From Pelagibacteraceae bacterium AG-426-I15 (GTDB taxonomy: Bacteria; Pseudomonadota; Alphaproteobacteria; Pelagibacterales; Pelagibacteraceae), in NCBI GenBank assembly GCA_003213135.1, contig QCNT01000002.1, forward strand, positions 1 to 64,000: 64,000 nucleotides of DNA. The letters are read 5' to 3'. The notes under the pieces are model-generated. The model was not told the origin of the DNA. It ran no database searches and was given only the letters and a program-made list of their open reading frames with translations. A program made the position numbers and the translations under genes. The stretch's first letter is position 1; each line of letters starts with the position of its first letter. Shown in pieces: positions 55,631 through 62,969 of this stretch.

Positions 55631-56509
55631 ATGAACCTATCTATTATCATTGTTGCATTTAAAAGCGGTCATATTTTGGAAAAATTAATTTTATCAATAC
55701 CTAAACAACATGAAATAATAATTATTGAAAATTCTTTAGATCTTGAAATAAAAAAAAAGTTTGAAAAATTTGAAAACATTAAAGTTATTATACCTGAGGA
55801 AAACTTAGGATATGGAAGATCATTTAATTTAGGTTTACAAAAATCAAAAAATAATTTTACCCTTTTCCTTTCCCCGGATATCTCAATACCGAATGAATGT
55901 TTTGAAAATATTAATAAAATAATAAAGAAATTTGATGATTTCACAATATTAGCCCCAACATATATAGATGAAAGCATTCATAGAAATTATCAAATAAAAA
56001 ATAAAGAATTATTAAAGAATAAAATTGTAGATAATTTTAAATTGATCGAAGTTGACGAAATAGACTTTGCAATGGCAATTATAAATAAATCAAACCTAAA
56101 CCAAAAAAAATTAATGGATGAAAATTTTTTTCTTTATTTTGAAAGTACCGATGCTTGTTTAAATTTGAGAAAAAATAATAAAAAAATATATGTTATTGAG
56201 AATGTCAAATTTCAACATTATGGAACAAAATCTTCAGACCCAAAGTTTATGATTGATATAAATATAAGTAGAAATTGGCATTTTTGTTGGTCAAAGTTTT
56301 ATTTATTAAAGAAACACAATGGGTATTTACACGCACTAAGAAAAACTATACCCAATTTTGTAAGAGCTTTAAAAATGTGTTTTATTTCAATTATTAAAAT
56401 AGATGTAGATAATTTTAAAATACACAAAGCTTCTATCTCTGGTTTGATTGCTTCATATTTTTTAAAAAAATCTAAATTTAGACCTTTAGCAAACAAAGAA
56501 AAGAATTGA
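55631..56509 (+). CDS. GT2 glycosyltransferase, rhamnosyltransferase-like (WbbL group)
   Basis: A 292-residue GT-A transferase. SIIIVAFKSGHILEKL opens the fold, IIIENSLD and PEENLGYGRSFNLGL bind the nucleotide sugar, LFLSPDIS contains the short acidic metal motif, and ENFFLYFESTDACLNLRK is the WbbL-type catalytic helix. A C-terminal half with basic residues may sit at the membrane. Coupled to the methyltransferase upstream, it likely adds a modified sugar to a surface glycan. Confidence 0.82.
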   Translation: MNLSIIIVAFKSGHILEKLILSIPKQHEIIIIENSLDLEIKKKFEKFENIKVIIPEENLGYGRSFNLGLQKSKNNFTLFLSPDISIPNECFENINKIIKKFDDFTILAPTYIDESIHRNYQIKNKELLKNKIVDNFKLIEVDEIDFAMAIINKSNLNQKKLMDENFFLYFESTDACLNLRKNNKKIYVIENVKFQHYGTKSSDPKFMIDINISRNWHFCWSKFYLLKKHNGYLHALRKTIPNFVRALKMCFISIIKIDVDNFKIHKASISGLIASYFLKKSKFRPLANKEKN

Positions 56510-56550
56510 TTATTTTAATATTTAATAGTTAATGTTACTTAGTATTTAAA

Positions 56551-57534
56551 ATGCCAAAAATTGCTTTGATAACCGGTATAACAGGACAGGACGGATCTTA
56601 TCTAGCTGAGTTCTTGCTTAAAAAAAAATATAAAGTCCATGGAATTATAAGAAGAGTAGCTTTAGAAGATAAAACTCATCGTCTTTGGAGACTTCGTAAG
56701 ATACTTACAAAAATTAATTTACACCCGGCTTCTTTAGAAAGTTATGCAAGCATAGTTAAAATTATTCAAAAAGTAAAACCAACTGAAATTTATCACTTAG
56801 GTGCGCAAAGTTATGTTGATTACTCTTTTAAAGATGAATTTTCTACTTTAAATACAAATATAAACGGTACACATTATATACTTTCAGCAATAAAAGATTT
56901 TTCTCCAAAATCAAAATTTTATTTTGCTGGTTCATCCGAAATGTTTGGAAAAGTAAGAAGCGTACCTCAAAATGAAAAAACGCCTTTTCATCCGCGCTCT
57001 GCTTATGGTATTTCCAAAGTTACCGGTCATGATTTAACTAGAAACTATAGAGAGGCATATAATCTACATTGTTCAACCGGTATTTTGTTTAATCACGAGT
57101 CTCCAAGAAGAGGTTTTGAATTTGTGACAAGAAAAATTTCACATGGAGTAGCAAGAATAAAATTCGGTCTTCAAAGAGAATTGAGATTAGGCAATTTAGA
57201 CTCTAAAAGAGACTGGGGCCACGCCCAAGATTATGTAGAAGCTATGTGGATGATGCTACAAAAAAGACGTCCAGATGACTTTGTTATTGCTACTAACGAA
57301 CAACACTCAGTAAAGGAATTTGCAAAAATTGCATTTTCAATTGTAGGTTTAGATTACAAAAAATTTGTTAAAATTGATAAAAATCTATATCGACCAGCTG
57401 AAGTTCAAACACTTTTAGGGGATTTCTCTAAAGCTAGGAGAATTTTAAAGTGGAAACCAAAAGTTTCGTTTAAAAATCTTGTGAAAGATATGGTATTATC
57501 AGACTTAGAATTTGTTAAAAAGTCTGGTTATTAA
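56551..57534 (+). CDS. gmd: GDP-mannose 4,6-dehydratase
   Basis: Makes GDP-4-keto-6-deoxymannose, precursor of fucose, rhamnose or perosamine. A 327-residue SDR: GITGQDGSYLAE (9-20), IIRRVALEDKTHRL, the YHLGAQSYVDYSF region, S128/E130 in AGSSEMFG, and Y152/K156 in YGISK. DWGHAQDYVEAMW and VNHESP-like NHESPRRGFEFVTRK complete the Gmd signature. The reductase (fcl/rmd) that should follow is not adjacent, so the final sugar is unknown. Confidence 0.94.
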   Translation: MPKIALITGITGQDGSYLAEFLLKKKYKVHGIIRRVALEDKTHRLWRLRKILTKINLHPASLESYASIVKIIQKVKPTEIYHLGAQSYVDYSFKDEFSTLNTNINGTHYILSAIKDFSPKSKFYFAGSSEMFGKVRSVPQNEKTPFHPRSAYGISKVTGHDLTRNYREAYNLHCSTGILFNHESPRRGFEFVTRKISHGVARIKFGLQRELRLGNLDSKRDWGHAQDYVEAMWMMLQKRRPDDFVIATNEQHSVKEFAKIAFSIVGLDYKKFVKIDKNLYRPAEVQTLLGDFSKARRILKWKPKVSFKNLVKDMVLSDLEFVKKSGY

Positions 57535-57552
57535 AAATAGGGAGAAGATAAA

Positions 57553-57876
57553 ATGGCTAAATTTTATACAATGGGTTGTTATACATCTAAAGGCTTAGCG
57601 GGTTTCGTAAACAATCCTTCAACAAATAGAAAAGCAGCAACGCAAGCGATAGTAGAGGCAGGAGGAGCAAAGATGACAGATTACTCACTCTTAAGAGGTG
57701 CTTTCGATTTTATTGCAGTTTTAGACGGCACATTTGAACAAATGGCTGCTGCAAAAATGGTAGCTGTATCAAGCGGTACTGTTGAAAATTTTACTATTCT
57801 TGAGTCAGCAGATTTAAATAAAATTGCCGATTTAGCAAAAAAGATGTCATCGACTTATAAAGAACCGGGTAAATAA
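57553..57876 (+). CDS. GYD domain protein
   Basis: A 107-residue GYD-family protein (ferredoxin-like fold, role unknown). It opens AKFYTMGCYTSKGLAGF, has a degenerate RGAFDFIAVLD (the GYD motif reads GAFD here), and AAKMVAVSSGTVENFTIL. AGGGAGAAGATAAA supplies a good ribosome-binding site. It is 6 bases before the aminotransferase, so they probably share a transcript; the function of the pair is not evident. Confidence 0.85.
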   Translation: MAKFYTMGCYTSKGLAGFVNNPSTNRKAATQAIVEAGGAKMTDYSLLRGAFDFIAVLDGTFEQMAAAKMVAVSSGTVENFTILESADLNKIADLAKKMSSTYKEPGK

Positions 57877-57882
57877 AAATTT

Positions 57883-59223
57883 ATGGCGACAGAAAATAGA
57901 ACAGGTATACCAAATTCATTACATGAACACTGGATGCCTTTCACTTCAAATAAAAATTTTAAAAAGGATCCAAGATTAATTACCGAAGCAAAAGGAGTTT
58001 ATCTTAAAGACCACAAAGGCAGAACTCAAATTGATGCAAGTTCTGGATTATTTTGTAATCCGCTAGGACATGGAAGAAAAGAAATAATTGATGCAATCAC
58101 AAAACAATTACAAACTTTAGATTATGTTCAGCCTTTTCAGCAAGGTTTTGGTGGGTCTTTTGAACTTGCTACAAGAATTGCAAAACATACCCCGGGAAAT
58201 TTAAATCAAATATTTTACACAATATGTGGATCAACTGCTGTTGAAACAGCCCTTAAAATTTGTATTGCTTACCATAAAGCACGTGGTCACGGACAAAGAT
58301 TTAGATTTGTTGGGCGCGAAAGGGCTTACCATGGAATGAATATTGGCGCGACATCAGTAGGCGGAATGATTAATAATGTTAAGACATTTGCTAGTATTTT
58401 AATGCCAGGAGTTGTGCACATGAGACATACACATCTCCCAGAACATAAATTTGTAAAAGGCCAACCTGAGACTGGAGCGGAATTAGCAGATGATTTAGAG
58501 AGAATAGCTTTAAATTTTGGTTCAGAGAATATTGCAGCCTGCATTGTTGAGCCAATATCCGGTTCAACAGGAACTCTAGTTCCACCAAAAGGTTATTTAA
58601 ACAGATTAAGAGAAATTTGTAACAAGCATGATATACTTTTAATTTTTGACGAAGTAATTACTGGTTGGGGCAGAACAGGATCAGCTTTTGCAGCACAAGA
58701 ATATGGTGTAACCCCAGATTTAATGACAATGGCAAAAGCCACTACAAATGGTATCGTTCCAATGGGTGTAGTTGCAGTTAAAGAGAAAATTTATGACACA
58801 ATAGTAAACGCATCACCCGATGGAGTAATTGAGTTATTTCATGGATATACTTATTCAGGTATACCTGTTGCGGTTGCCGCCGCGCTCGCTGTTCAGGATA
58901 TATTTGAAAAGGAAGATATTTTTAACAGAGCAAAAAATCTCTCATCTTATTTTCTGGATGGATTATTTTCTTTGAAAGATATTGATTGTGTCGAAAATAT
59001 TAGAGGATATGGATTAATGGGTGGAATAGATATTAAGAAGTCCGATAGGCCTGGCAAAGCTGGTTTTCAAGTATACAAACAGTGCTATGAGGCAGGAGTT
59101 AACTTTAAAGCCACAGGAGACTGCCTGATTATTGCACCACCATTTATTTCTGAAAAAAAACATATTGATGAAATAATCGAAAAATTAAGAAAAGGAATTT
59201 CTTCTTACTCAAAAACTGTTTAA
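57883..59223 (+). CDS. Class III omega-aminotransferase (beta-alanine:pyruvate type)
   Basis: A 446-residue PLP aminotransferase. Start HEHWMPFTSNKNFKKDPR and SSGLFCNPLGHGR match beta-alanine/omega-amino acid:pyruvate transaminases. The Schiff-base Lys is in MAKATTNGIVPMG and the Asp in IFDEVITGWGRTG. The phosphate-binding loop, usually NSGSEAV, reads ICGSTAV. Its substrate could be beta-alanine, taurine or a polyamine breakdown product, all nitrogen sources for SAR11, but the sequence alone does not decide. Confidence 0.88.
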   Translation: MATENRTGIPNSLHEHWMPFTSNKNFKKDPRLITEAKGVYLKDHKGRTQIDASSGLFCNPLGHGRKEIIDAITKQLQTLDYVQPFQQGFGGSFELATRIAKHTPGNLNQIFYTICGSTAVETALKICIAYHKARGHGQRFRFVGRERAYHGMNIGATSVGGMINNVKTFASILMPGVVHMRHTHLPEHKFVKGQPETGAELADDLERIALNFGSENIAACIVEPISGSTGTLVPPKGYLNRLREICNKHDILLIFDEVITGWGRTGSAFAAQEYGVTPDLMTMAKATTNGIVPMGVVAVKEKIYDTIVNASPDGVIELFHGYTYSGIPVAVAAALAVQDIFEKEDIFNRAKNLSSYFLDGLFSLKDIDCVENIRGYGLMGGIDIKKSDRPGKAGFQVYKQCYEAGVNFKATGDCLIIAPPFISEKKHIDEIIEKLRKGISSYSKTV

Positions 59224-59345
59224 ATCATAAAAAGTAGCCCATTATGACCCTAATAACCCTAATTTATTAATACAAAAAAGTTTTTTTTCACCCATTTTGG
59301 TCAATCAACCTCTACATTTATTTTCTCTAAGTGCTTAAATAAGGA

Positions 59346-59522
59346 ATGGGAGAGAAGCAGCAAACATTTAATCATAGTGAAAAAACAGCATCTAAGGTTG
59401 ATCTGAATCTTCTAATTAAAAAAGTTAAAGAAGAAGAGAAAAAAAATAAAAGAACAAACATTGCTGTTTCAGCAGCAGCAGTTTCAGCTATTGCTGTGTT
59501 TGGTATAATATTAACTTTATAG
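59346..59522 (+). CDS. Small single-pass membrane protein of 58 residues
   Basis: ATG 59346, preceded by AAGGA, opens a 58-residue frame: a charged N-terminal half (KKVKEEEKKNKR) and a C-terminal hydrophobic helix (NIAVSAAAVSAIAVFGIILTL from about residue 38). It fills the spacer between the aminotransferase and the convergent wHTH gene, with a 2-base gap to the latter. No paralogue in the window; a single-helix protein with cytosolic charged tail. Its function is unknown. Confidence 0.6.
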   Translation: MGEKQQTFNHSEKTASKVDLNLLIKKVKEEEKKNKRTNIAVSAAAVSAIAVFGIILTL

Positions 59523-59524
59523 AA

Positions 59525-60502
59525 TTAGTTAGAAAGTCCTTTTAAAACTATTGAGGAAAAGTGACTAAATATACTTATAGTTTTTCTCATCCCTTCCACA
59601 GCAGGTATAGAAGGGTTAGTGTTTAATTGTCCTAATAATAAATGATATCTTTTTGATACTTTATCCTTTTCTATAAATTTCATTTTAACAAATTTATCTA
59701 GTTTTCTTATACAGGTAGGTCTAGGAATACCAGTTACCTCAGAAATAGAAGTCGCACTTATATTGGCATCTCTAATATCTATATCCTTTGGAATTTTATT
59801 TAAAAAGAAAAAGTTAAAGTCACCACTAGTTTTTTTACTTAAAAAATTTAGCGTTTGTATCTGAGCTTGAAGACCAATTAAAAGCATTTCCAGGTCTTTC
59901 AATTTTTCCTGCCAAAATTTTATATATTCTAGCTGAAAGTTCAAATAATGGTACCAAAAGAAAGAGTAATTATTTCTAATCTCTTTTTGTATTTTCACAT
60001 AAGATAAATTTAAATTTAAAAATTTTCCTTGTTCATAAATAAATTTAGCTAAAGAACTTATTTGTTCTTCAATAATCTTTATATAACTATCCTTAAATTC
60101 TGAAGCTGGTTCCCAAAAAATTTTATTTTTTTCACCTTTCTTAATATGTTTTTTTTTTATTAAATCGATTAGCTTTCTCCTTGCAGTCTCTTTGGGTAAG
60201 CCCGTTTCTTTGGAAACATATATTATTTTTTTCTTTTGTTGATTTATGTCTTTATGGTTATTCCAAAAATTTTCTAGAGAAAGATTAAAACCTAAATCAT
60301 TTTCTCTTTTTCTTAGTATTTCTAGGTGCAAGTCTCTTGCAAAAAATATTACGATATTACCTTCTTCTAAATCTCCATACCTTCTATACAAGCCAGACAG
60401 AAATGTACTTTGCATTTCGTAAAAAGTGGGCATTAATTTCACAAAGTTTTCGGTTAACATTTTTTCAATGTGGTTTTTTTCTGTTTTAATATCTCGTTCC
60501 AT
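59525..60502 (-). CDS. Protein with two winged-helix units, probable transcription regulator
   Basis: A 325-residue protein with two copies of a winged-helix unit: residues about 94-130 (VSKETGLPKETARRKLIDLI...IKKGE) and 248-290 (ISEVTGIPRPTCIRKLDKFV...IEKDK). Aligned, they share S, TG, P, T, RKL and a following K-rich wing, so one arose by duplication or they are homologous. Helical segments (25-65; 150-220) lie before each. No ligand domain is seen. It may bind DNA like a MarR dimer folded in one chain. I do not recognise a named family. Confidence 0.7.
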   Translation of the reverse strand: MERDIKTEKNHIEKMLTENFVKLMPTFYEMQSTFLSGLYRRYGDLEEGNIVIFFARDLHLEILRKRENDLGFNLSLENFWNNHKDINQQKKKIIYVSKETGLPKETARRKLIDLIKKKHIKKGEKNKIFWEPASEFKDSYIKIIEEQISSLAKFIYEQGKFLNLNLSYVKIQKEIRNNYSFFWYHYLNFQLEYIKFWQEKLKDLEMLLIGLQAQIQTLNFLSKKTSGDFNFFFLNKIPKDIDIRDANISATSISEVTGIPRPTCIRKLDKFVKMKFIEKDKVSKRYHLLLGQLNTNPSIPAVEGMRKTISIFSHFSSIVLKGLSN

Positions 60503-60555
60503 AATGCCTTGTAAAATTAATTGTTCATTTTGGGTTAATTAGAACCTTTTTGGAA

Positions 60556-60561
60556 TATAAT
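60556..60561 (+). promoter_or_regulatory. Consensus -10 hexamer before the GT9-like gene
   Basis: A perfect TATAAT lies 52 bases before the GTG start of the next gene. No good -35 is found at 16-18 bases; TTGGGT at 60530-60535 is 20 bases away. A weak call in AT-rich DNA. Confidence 0.25.
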
Positions 60562-60613
60562 GTCAATATTGAAAATTTATAAAAATTTCTATAAAGATTG
60601 CAAAAGGATTTAA

Positions 60614-61528
60614 GTGAATTTAAAAAAATTGTGGCTAAAAATTACAGACAAAAAAAGATATTTTGAATATAAGAATTTTCAAATTAAAAAATCAACAAAA
60701 TTAATATACGAAAATAAAATAAAACATTATCTTGAAAATGTAGATAGAACTTTACGTTCCAATGAGGAAATATCTTTCTTACATTCTGGGCACTTAGGAG
60801 ATTTAATTAATGCTCTTCCTCTTATAAAAGAGATATCTAAAACAAAAAAGTGCAATTATTTTATTGAGGCAGAAAAAAAAATTCCCGAACATGTTAAAGA
60901 TGGGAGTCATCCCTTTGGTAAAGTTTTTTTAAAGAAAAAATCAGTCCAAATGATTTTGCCGCTTTTAGAAAGACAATCATATCTAAATTCTGTAGATGAA
61001 TACAATAATCAAAAAATAGATATAAACTTAAATTTTTTTAGAGAACTTCCAATTAATTTCAATTTAGACTCAGTAAGATGGTATTTCCATTTAACAGGGA
61101 TCCACCCAGAATTAAACAAACCTTATATTGAGGCTGATGACAGCAAATCTTCAAAAAATAAAATAGTAATTTTAAGAAGTTCAAGAAGAAAAAATGCACT
61201 TATAAGTTACAAATTTTTAAACGATTTTCAAAATATTGTTTTTGTTGGATTAAAGGAAGAATTTATAGATTTAAAAAATGATATTAAAAATTTAGAGTTT
61301 CATAATTGTAAAAATTTCCTTGAAATGGCTGAAATAATTAAAAGCAGTAAAATTTTTATTGGAAATTTGTCCTTCGGATATACCCTTGCCGAAGGTTTAA
61401 AGGTACCAAGACTTTTAGAATCAAATCCTGACTTTCCATTAGTTTACCCAAATGGGGGAAATGGATACGATTTCTACTATCAAAATCATTTTGAAAATAT
61501 CTTTAGAAAACTTTATAATAAAAATTAA
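60614..61528 (+). CDS. GT9/heptosyltransferase-like protein
   Basis: A 304-residue protein with HSGHLGDLINALPLIKEI (near residue 57), the N-terminal motif of GT9/heptosyltransferase-like GT-B enzymes, and a second Rossmann-like half with IFIGNLSFGYTLAEGLKVPRLL (near 240), which resembles the GT-B donor-sugar site (GNxSG..). GTG start at 60614 with AAAGGA upstream. It probably adds a sugar to lipopolysaccharide or an exopolysaccharide. Similarity is weak, so the family assignment is moderate. Confidence 0.62.
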   Translation: MNLKKLWLKITDKKRYFEYKNFQIKKSTKLIYENKIKHYLENVDRTLRSNEEISFLHSGHLGDLINALPLIKEISKTKKCNYFIEAEKKIPEHVKDGSHPFGKVFLKKKSVQMILPLLERQSYLNSVDEYNNQKIDINLNFFRELPINFNLDSVRWYFHLTGIHPELNKPYIEADDSKSSKNKIVILRSSRRKNALISYKFLNDFQNIVFVGLKEEFIDLKNDIKNLEFHNCKNFLEMAEIIKSSKIFIGNLSFGYTLAEGLKVPRLLESNPDFPLVYPNGGNGYDFYYQNHFENIFRKLYNKN

Positions 61529-61533
61529 TATCT

Positions 61534-62757
61534 TTATTTATAAATTTTAAGTTCAGGCAAAGGGAAGATAAATTTAGAACCAGATTTAATAGTACTTTTT
61601 TCTCTTTTTAAAATTTCTTTTTTAAAATGCCAGGGAAGAACAAGGTAATAGCTTGGTTTTATACGTCTAGACTTTTTTTCCGAAATTATTTTAATTTTGG
61701 TTCCGGGAGTATAATAATTTAATTTTTTTGGATTTCTGTCGGCTACAAAATCAATATGTTTGTTATTTATATTAAAATATTGCAGTAACACATTTCCTTT
61801 TGTCGATGCACCATATGCATGAATAGATTCTTTGTTTCTCTTAATTTCAGTAATTTTTTGAATTAAATTAGTTTTTATTTTTTCTATCTTATTAAAAAAT
61901 TTTCTATAAGTATCGATTTTTTCAATTTTAAATTTATTTTCTTTTTTTATTGATAAGTTTAAATTTTTATTATTGTTCTTAAATTTTGCTTTTTTCTTAC
62001 AAATGAAGTACTGAGTGCTACCTCCATTGATATTGTTATATCTAATGTCAAAAACTCTTAAATTGTTTTTTTTTGCCATATTAATAATTATTTTTGAAGA
62101 TAAATAAGTTAAGTGTTCATGACATATAGCATCGAACATATTATATTTTATCATGGATAGTATATCAGCAAACTCTACAAGAAAAATTCCATCTTTATGA
62201 AGCACTTTTTCTATTTCAGATAAAAATTTATTTGGATTTTTTAAATCATAAAATACAGCTAGCGCAGTAATGATTTTGAATTTTTTTTTTGTTATTTTTA
62301 AAATTTTATTTTTCTCAAAAAAAGATGAAACTTTGAAATTTATTGACCTATAATTATTTTTATATTTTTTAATTAGTGGATCAACGCCAAATGTAAAATA
62401 TTTTTTTTTATAATAATTTAATAAAGTACCATCGTTACTGGCTATATCCATAACGTAATCCCCTGATTTAATATTTGCTTTTTTTTCCAAAATTTTTGTT
62501 ATTTTTTTTACATGTTCTTTCATTGTTTGGTTAATACCGGTTCTATACCCATAATCTGGCCCATAAAGATATTTGAGATCATAATTATGTTTTAATTGAA
62601 CTAATTTACACTTCTTACAAATTATTACATCTAAGGGAGTTTTTTTAATTTCAATCTTTTTGTTTTTAGCAAACTTACCTGTGAAAGAAATTTTTCCTAA
62701 AGAAAAAAGGTTGATTAAATTAGGAGATTTACAGTTTCTGCAATTTTTTGTTTTCAT
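61534..62757 (-). CDS. Sugar C-methyltransferase-like SAM enzyme with intact Zn finger
   Basis: A 407-residue paralogue of the gene at 54425 but with the complete N-terminal zinc motif: C6, C9, C47, C50. The SAM site is YVMDIASNDGTLLNYYKK (near residue 97), the central EHLTYLS carries the conserved His/Tyr, and the C-terminal domain has YGASTKGNVLLQYFN and LPWHFKKEIL. The family adds a methyl group to C-3 or C-5 of NDP-ketodeoxysugars. It is convergent with the GT9-like gene (5 bases) and stands before the tRNA. Confidence 0.87.
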   Translation of the reverse strand: MKTKNCRNCKSPNLINLFSLGKISFTGKFAKNKKIEIKKTPLDVIICKKCKLVQLKHNYDLKYLYGPDYGYRTGINQTMKEHVKKITKILEKKANIKSGDYVMDIASNDGTLLNYYKKKYFTFGVDPLIKKYKNNYRSINFKVSSFFEKNKILKITKKKFKIITALAVFYDLKNPNKFLSEIEKVLHKDGIFLVEFADILSMIKYNMFDAICHEHLTYLSSKIIINMAKKNNLRVFDIRYNNINGGSTQYFICKKKAKFKNNNKNLNLSIKKENKFKIEKIDTYRKFFNKIEKIKTNLIQKITEIKRNKESIHAYGASTKGNVLLQYFNINNKHIDFVADRNPKKLNYYTPGTKIKIISEKKSRRIKPSYYLVLPWHFKKEILKREKSTIKSGSKFIFPLPELKIYK

Positions 62758-62828
62758 CTTTATAAAAAATGATAGGTCAAATGTATAAGGAAATCAAAAC
62801 TTGTTTAAAGCTAAATTTTAAATTGACT

Positions 62829-62857
62829 TTGACCTAGATTCCTGGGTTTGGTATAAC
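62829..62857 (+). promoter_or_regulatory. Promoter of tRNA-Met
   Basis: TTGACC (62829-62834), an exact 17-base spacer and TATAAC (62852-62857), each one base from consensus. The -10 ends 15 bases before the tRNA, giving a leader of under 10 bases. This is the best promoter match in the window. Confidence 0.7.
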
Positions 62858-62872
62858 TTATTTAAAGATTAA

Positions 62873-62949
62873 GGCGGGGTAGCTCAGTTGGTTAGAGCAC
62901 AGGACTCATAAGCCTGGGGTCGGTGGTTCGAATCCACTCCCCGCTACCA
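62873..62949 (+). tRNA. tRNA-Met (anticodon CAT)
   Basis: A 77-base tRNA with encoded CCA. Acceptor stem GGCGGGG with CCCCGCT (G-T at the first pair), D-arm GCTC/GAGC, anticodon loop CTCATAA, T-loop TTCGAAT. It resembles elongator tRNA-Met (GAGCACA...GGGGTC); a lysidine tRNA-Ile(CAT) is less likely because of the acceptor and variable regions. The last anticodon-stem pair is A-G instead of A-T. Confidence 0.93.
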
Positions 62950-62969
62950 TATTTAAAAAAAGACAAAAT

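Noticed and set aside
59248-59263. CCCTAAT repeated twice, telomere-like
   Set aside because: Only two copies of a 7-mer 9 bases apart in a short spacer; chance in AT-rich DNA.
820-62757. Many short ORFs opposite or shifted against real genes (for example 902-1111, 11690-11902, 32071-32601, 58326-58544)
   Set aside because: They lie wholly within strongly recognised genes on the other strand or frame, with no family resemblance and no start signals.
62873-62949. tRNA-Ile with lysidine (CAT anticodon)
   Set aside because: The anticodon loop and variable region match elongator tRNA-Met; not fully excluded from sequence alone.
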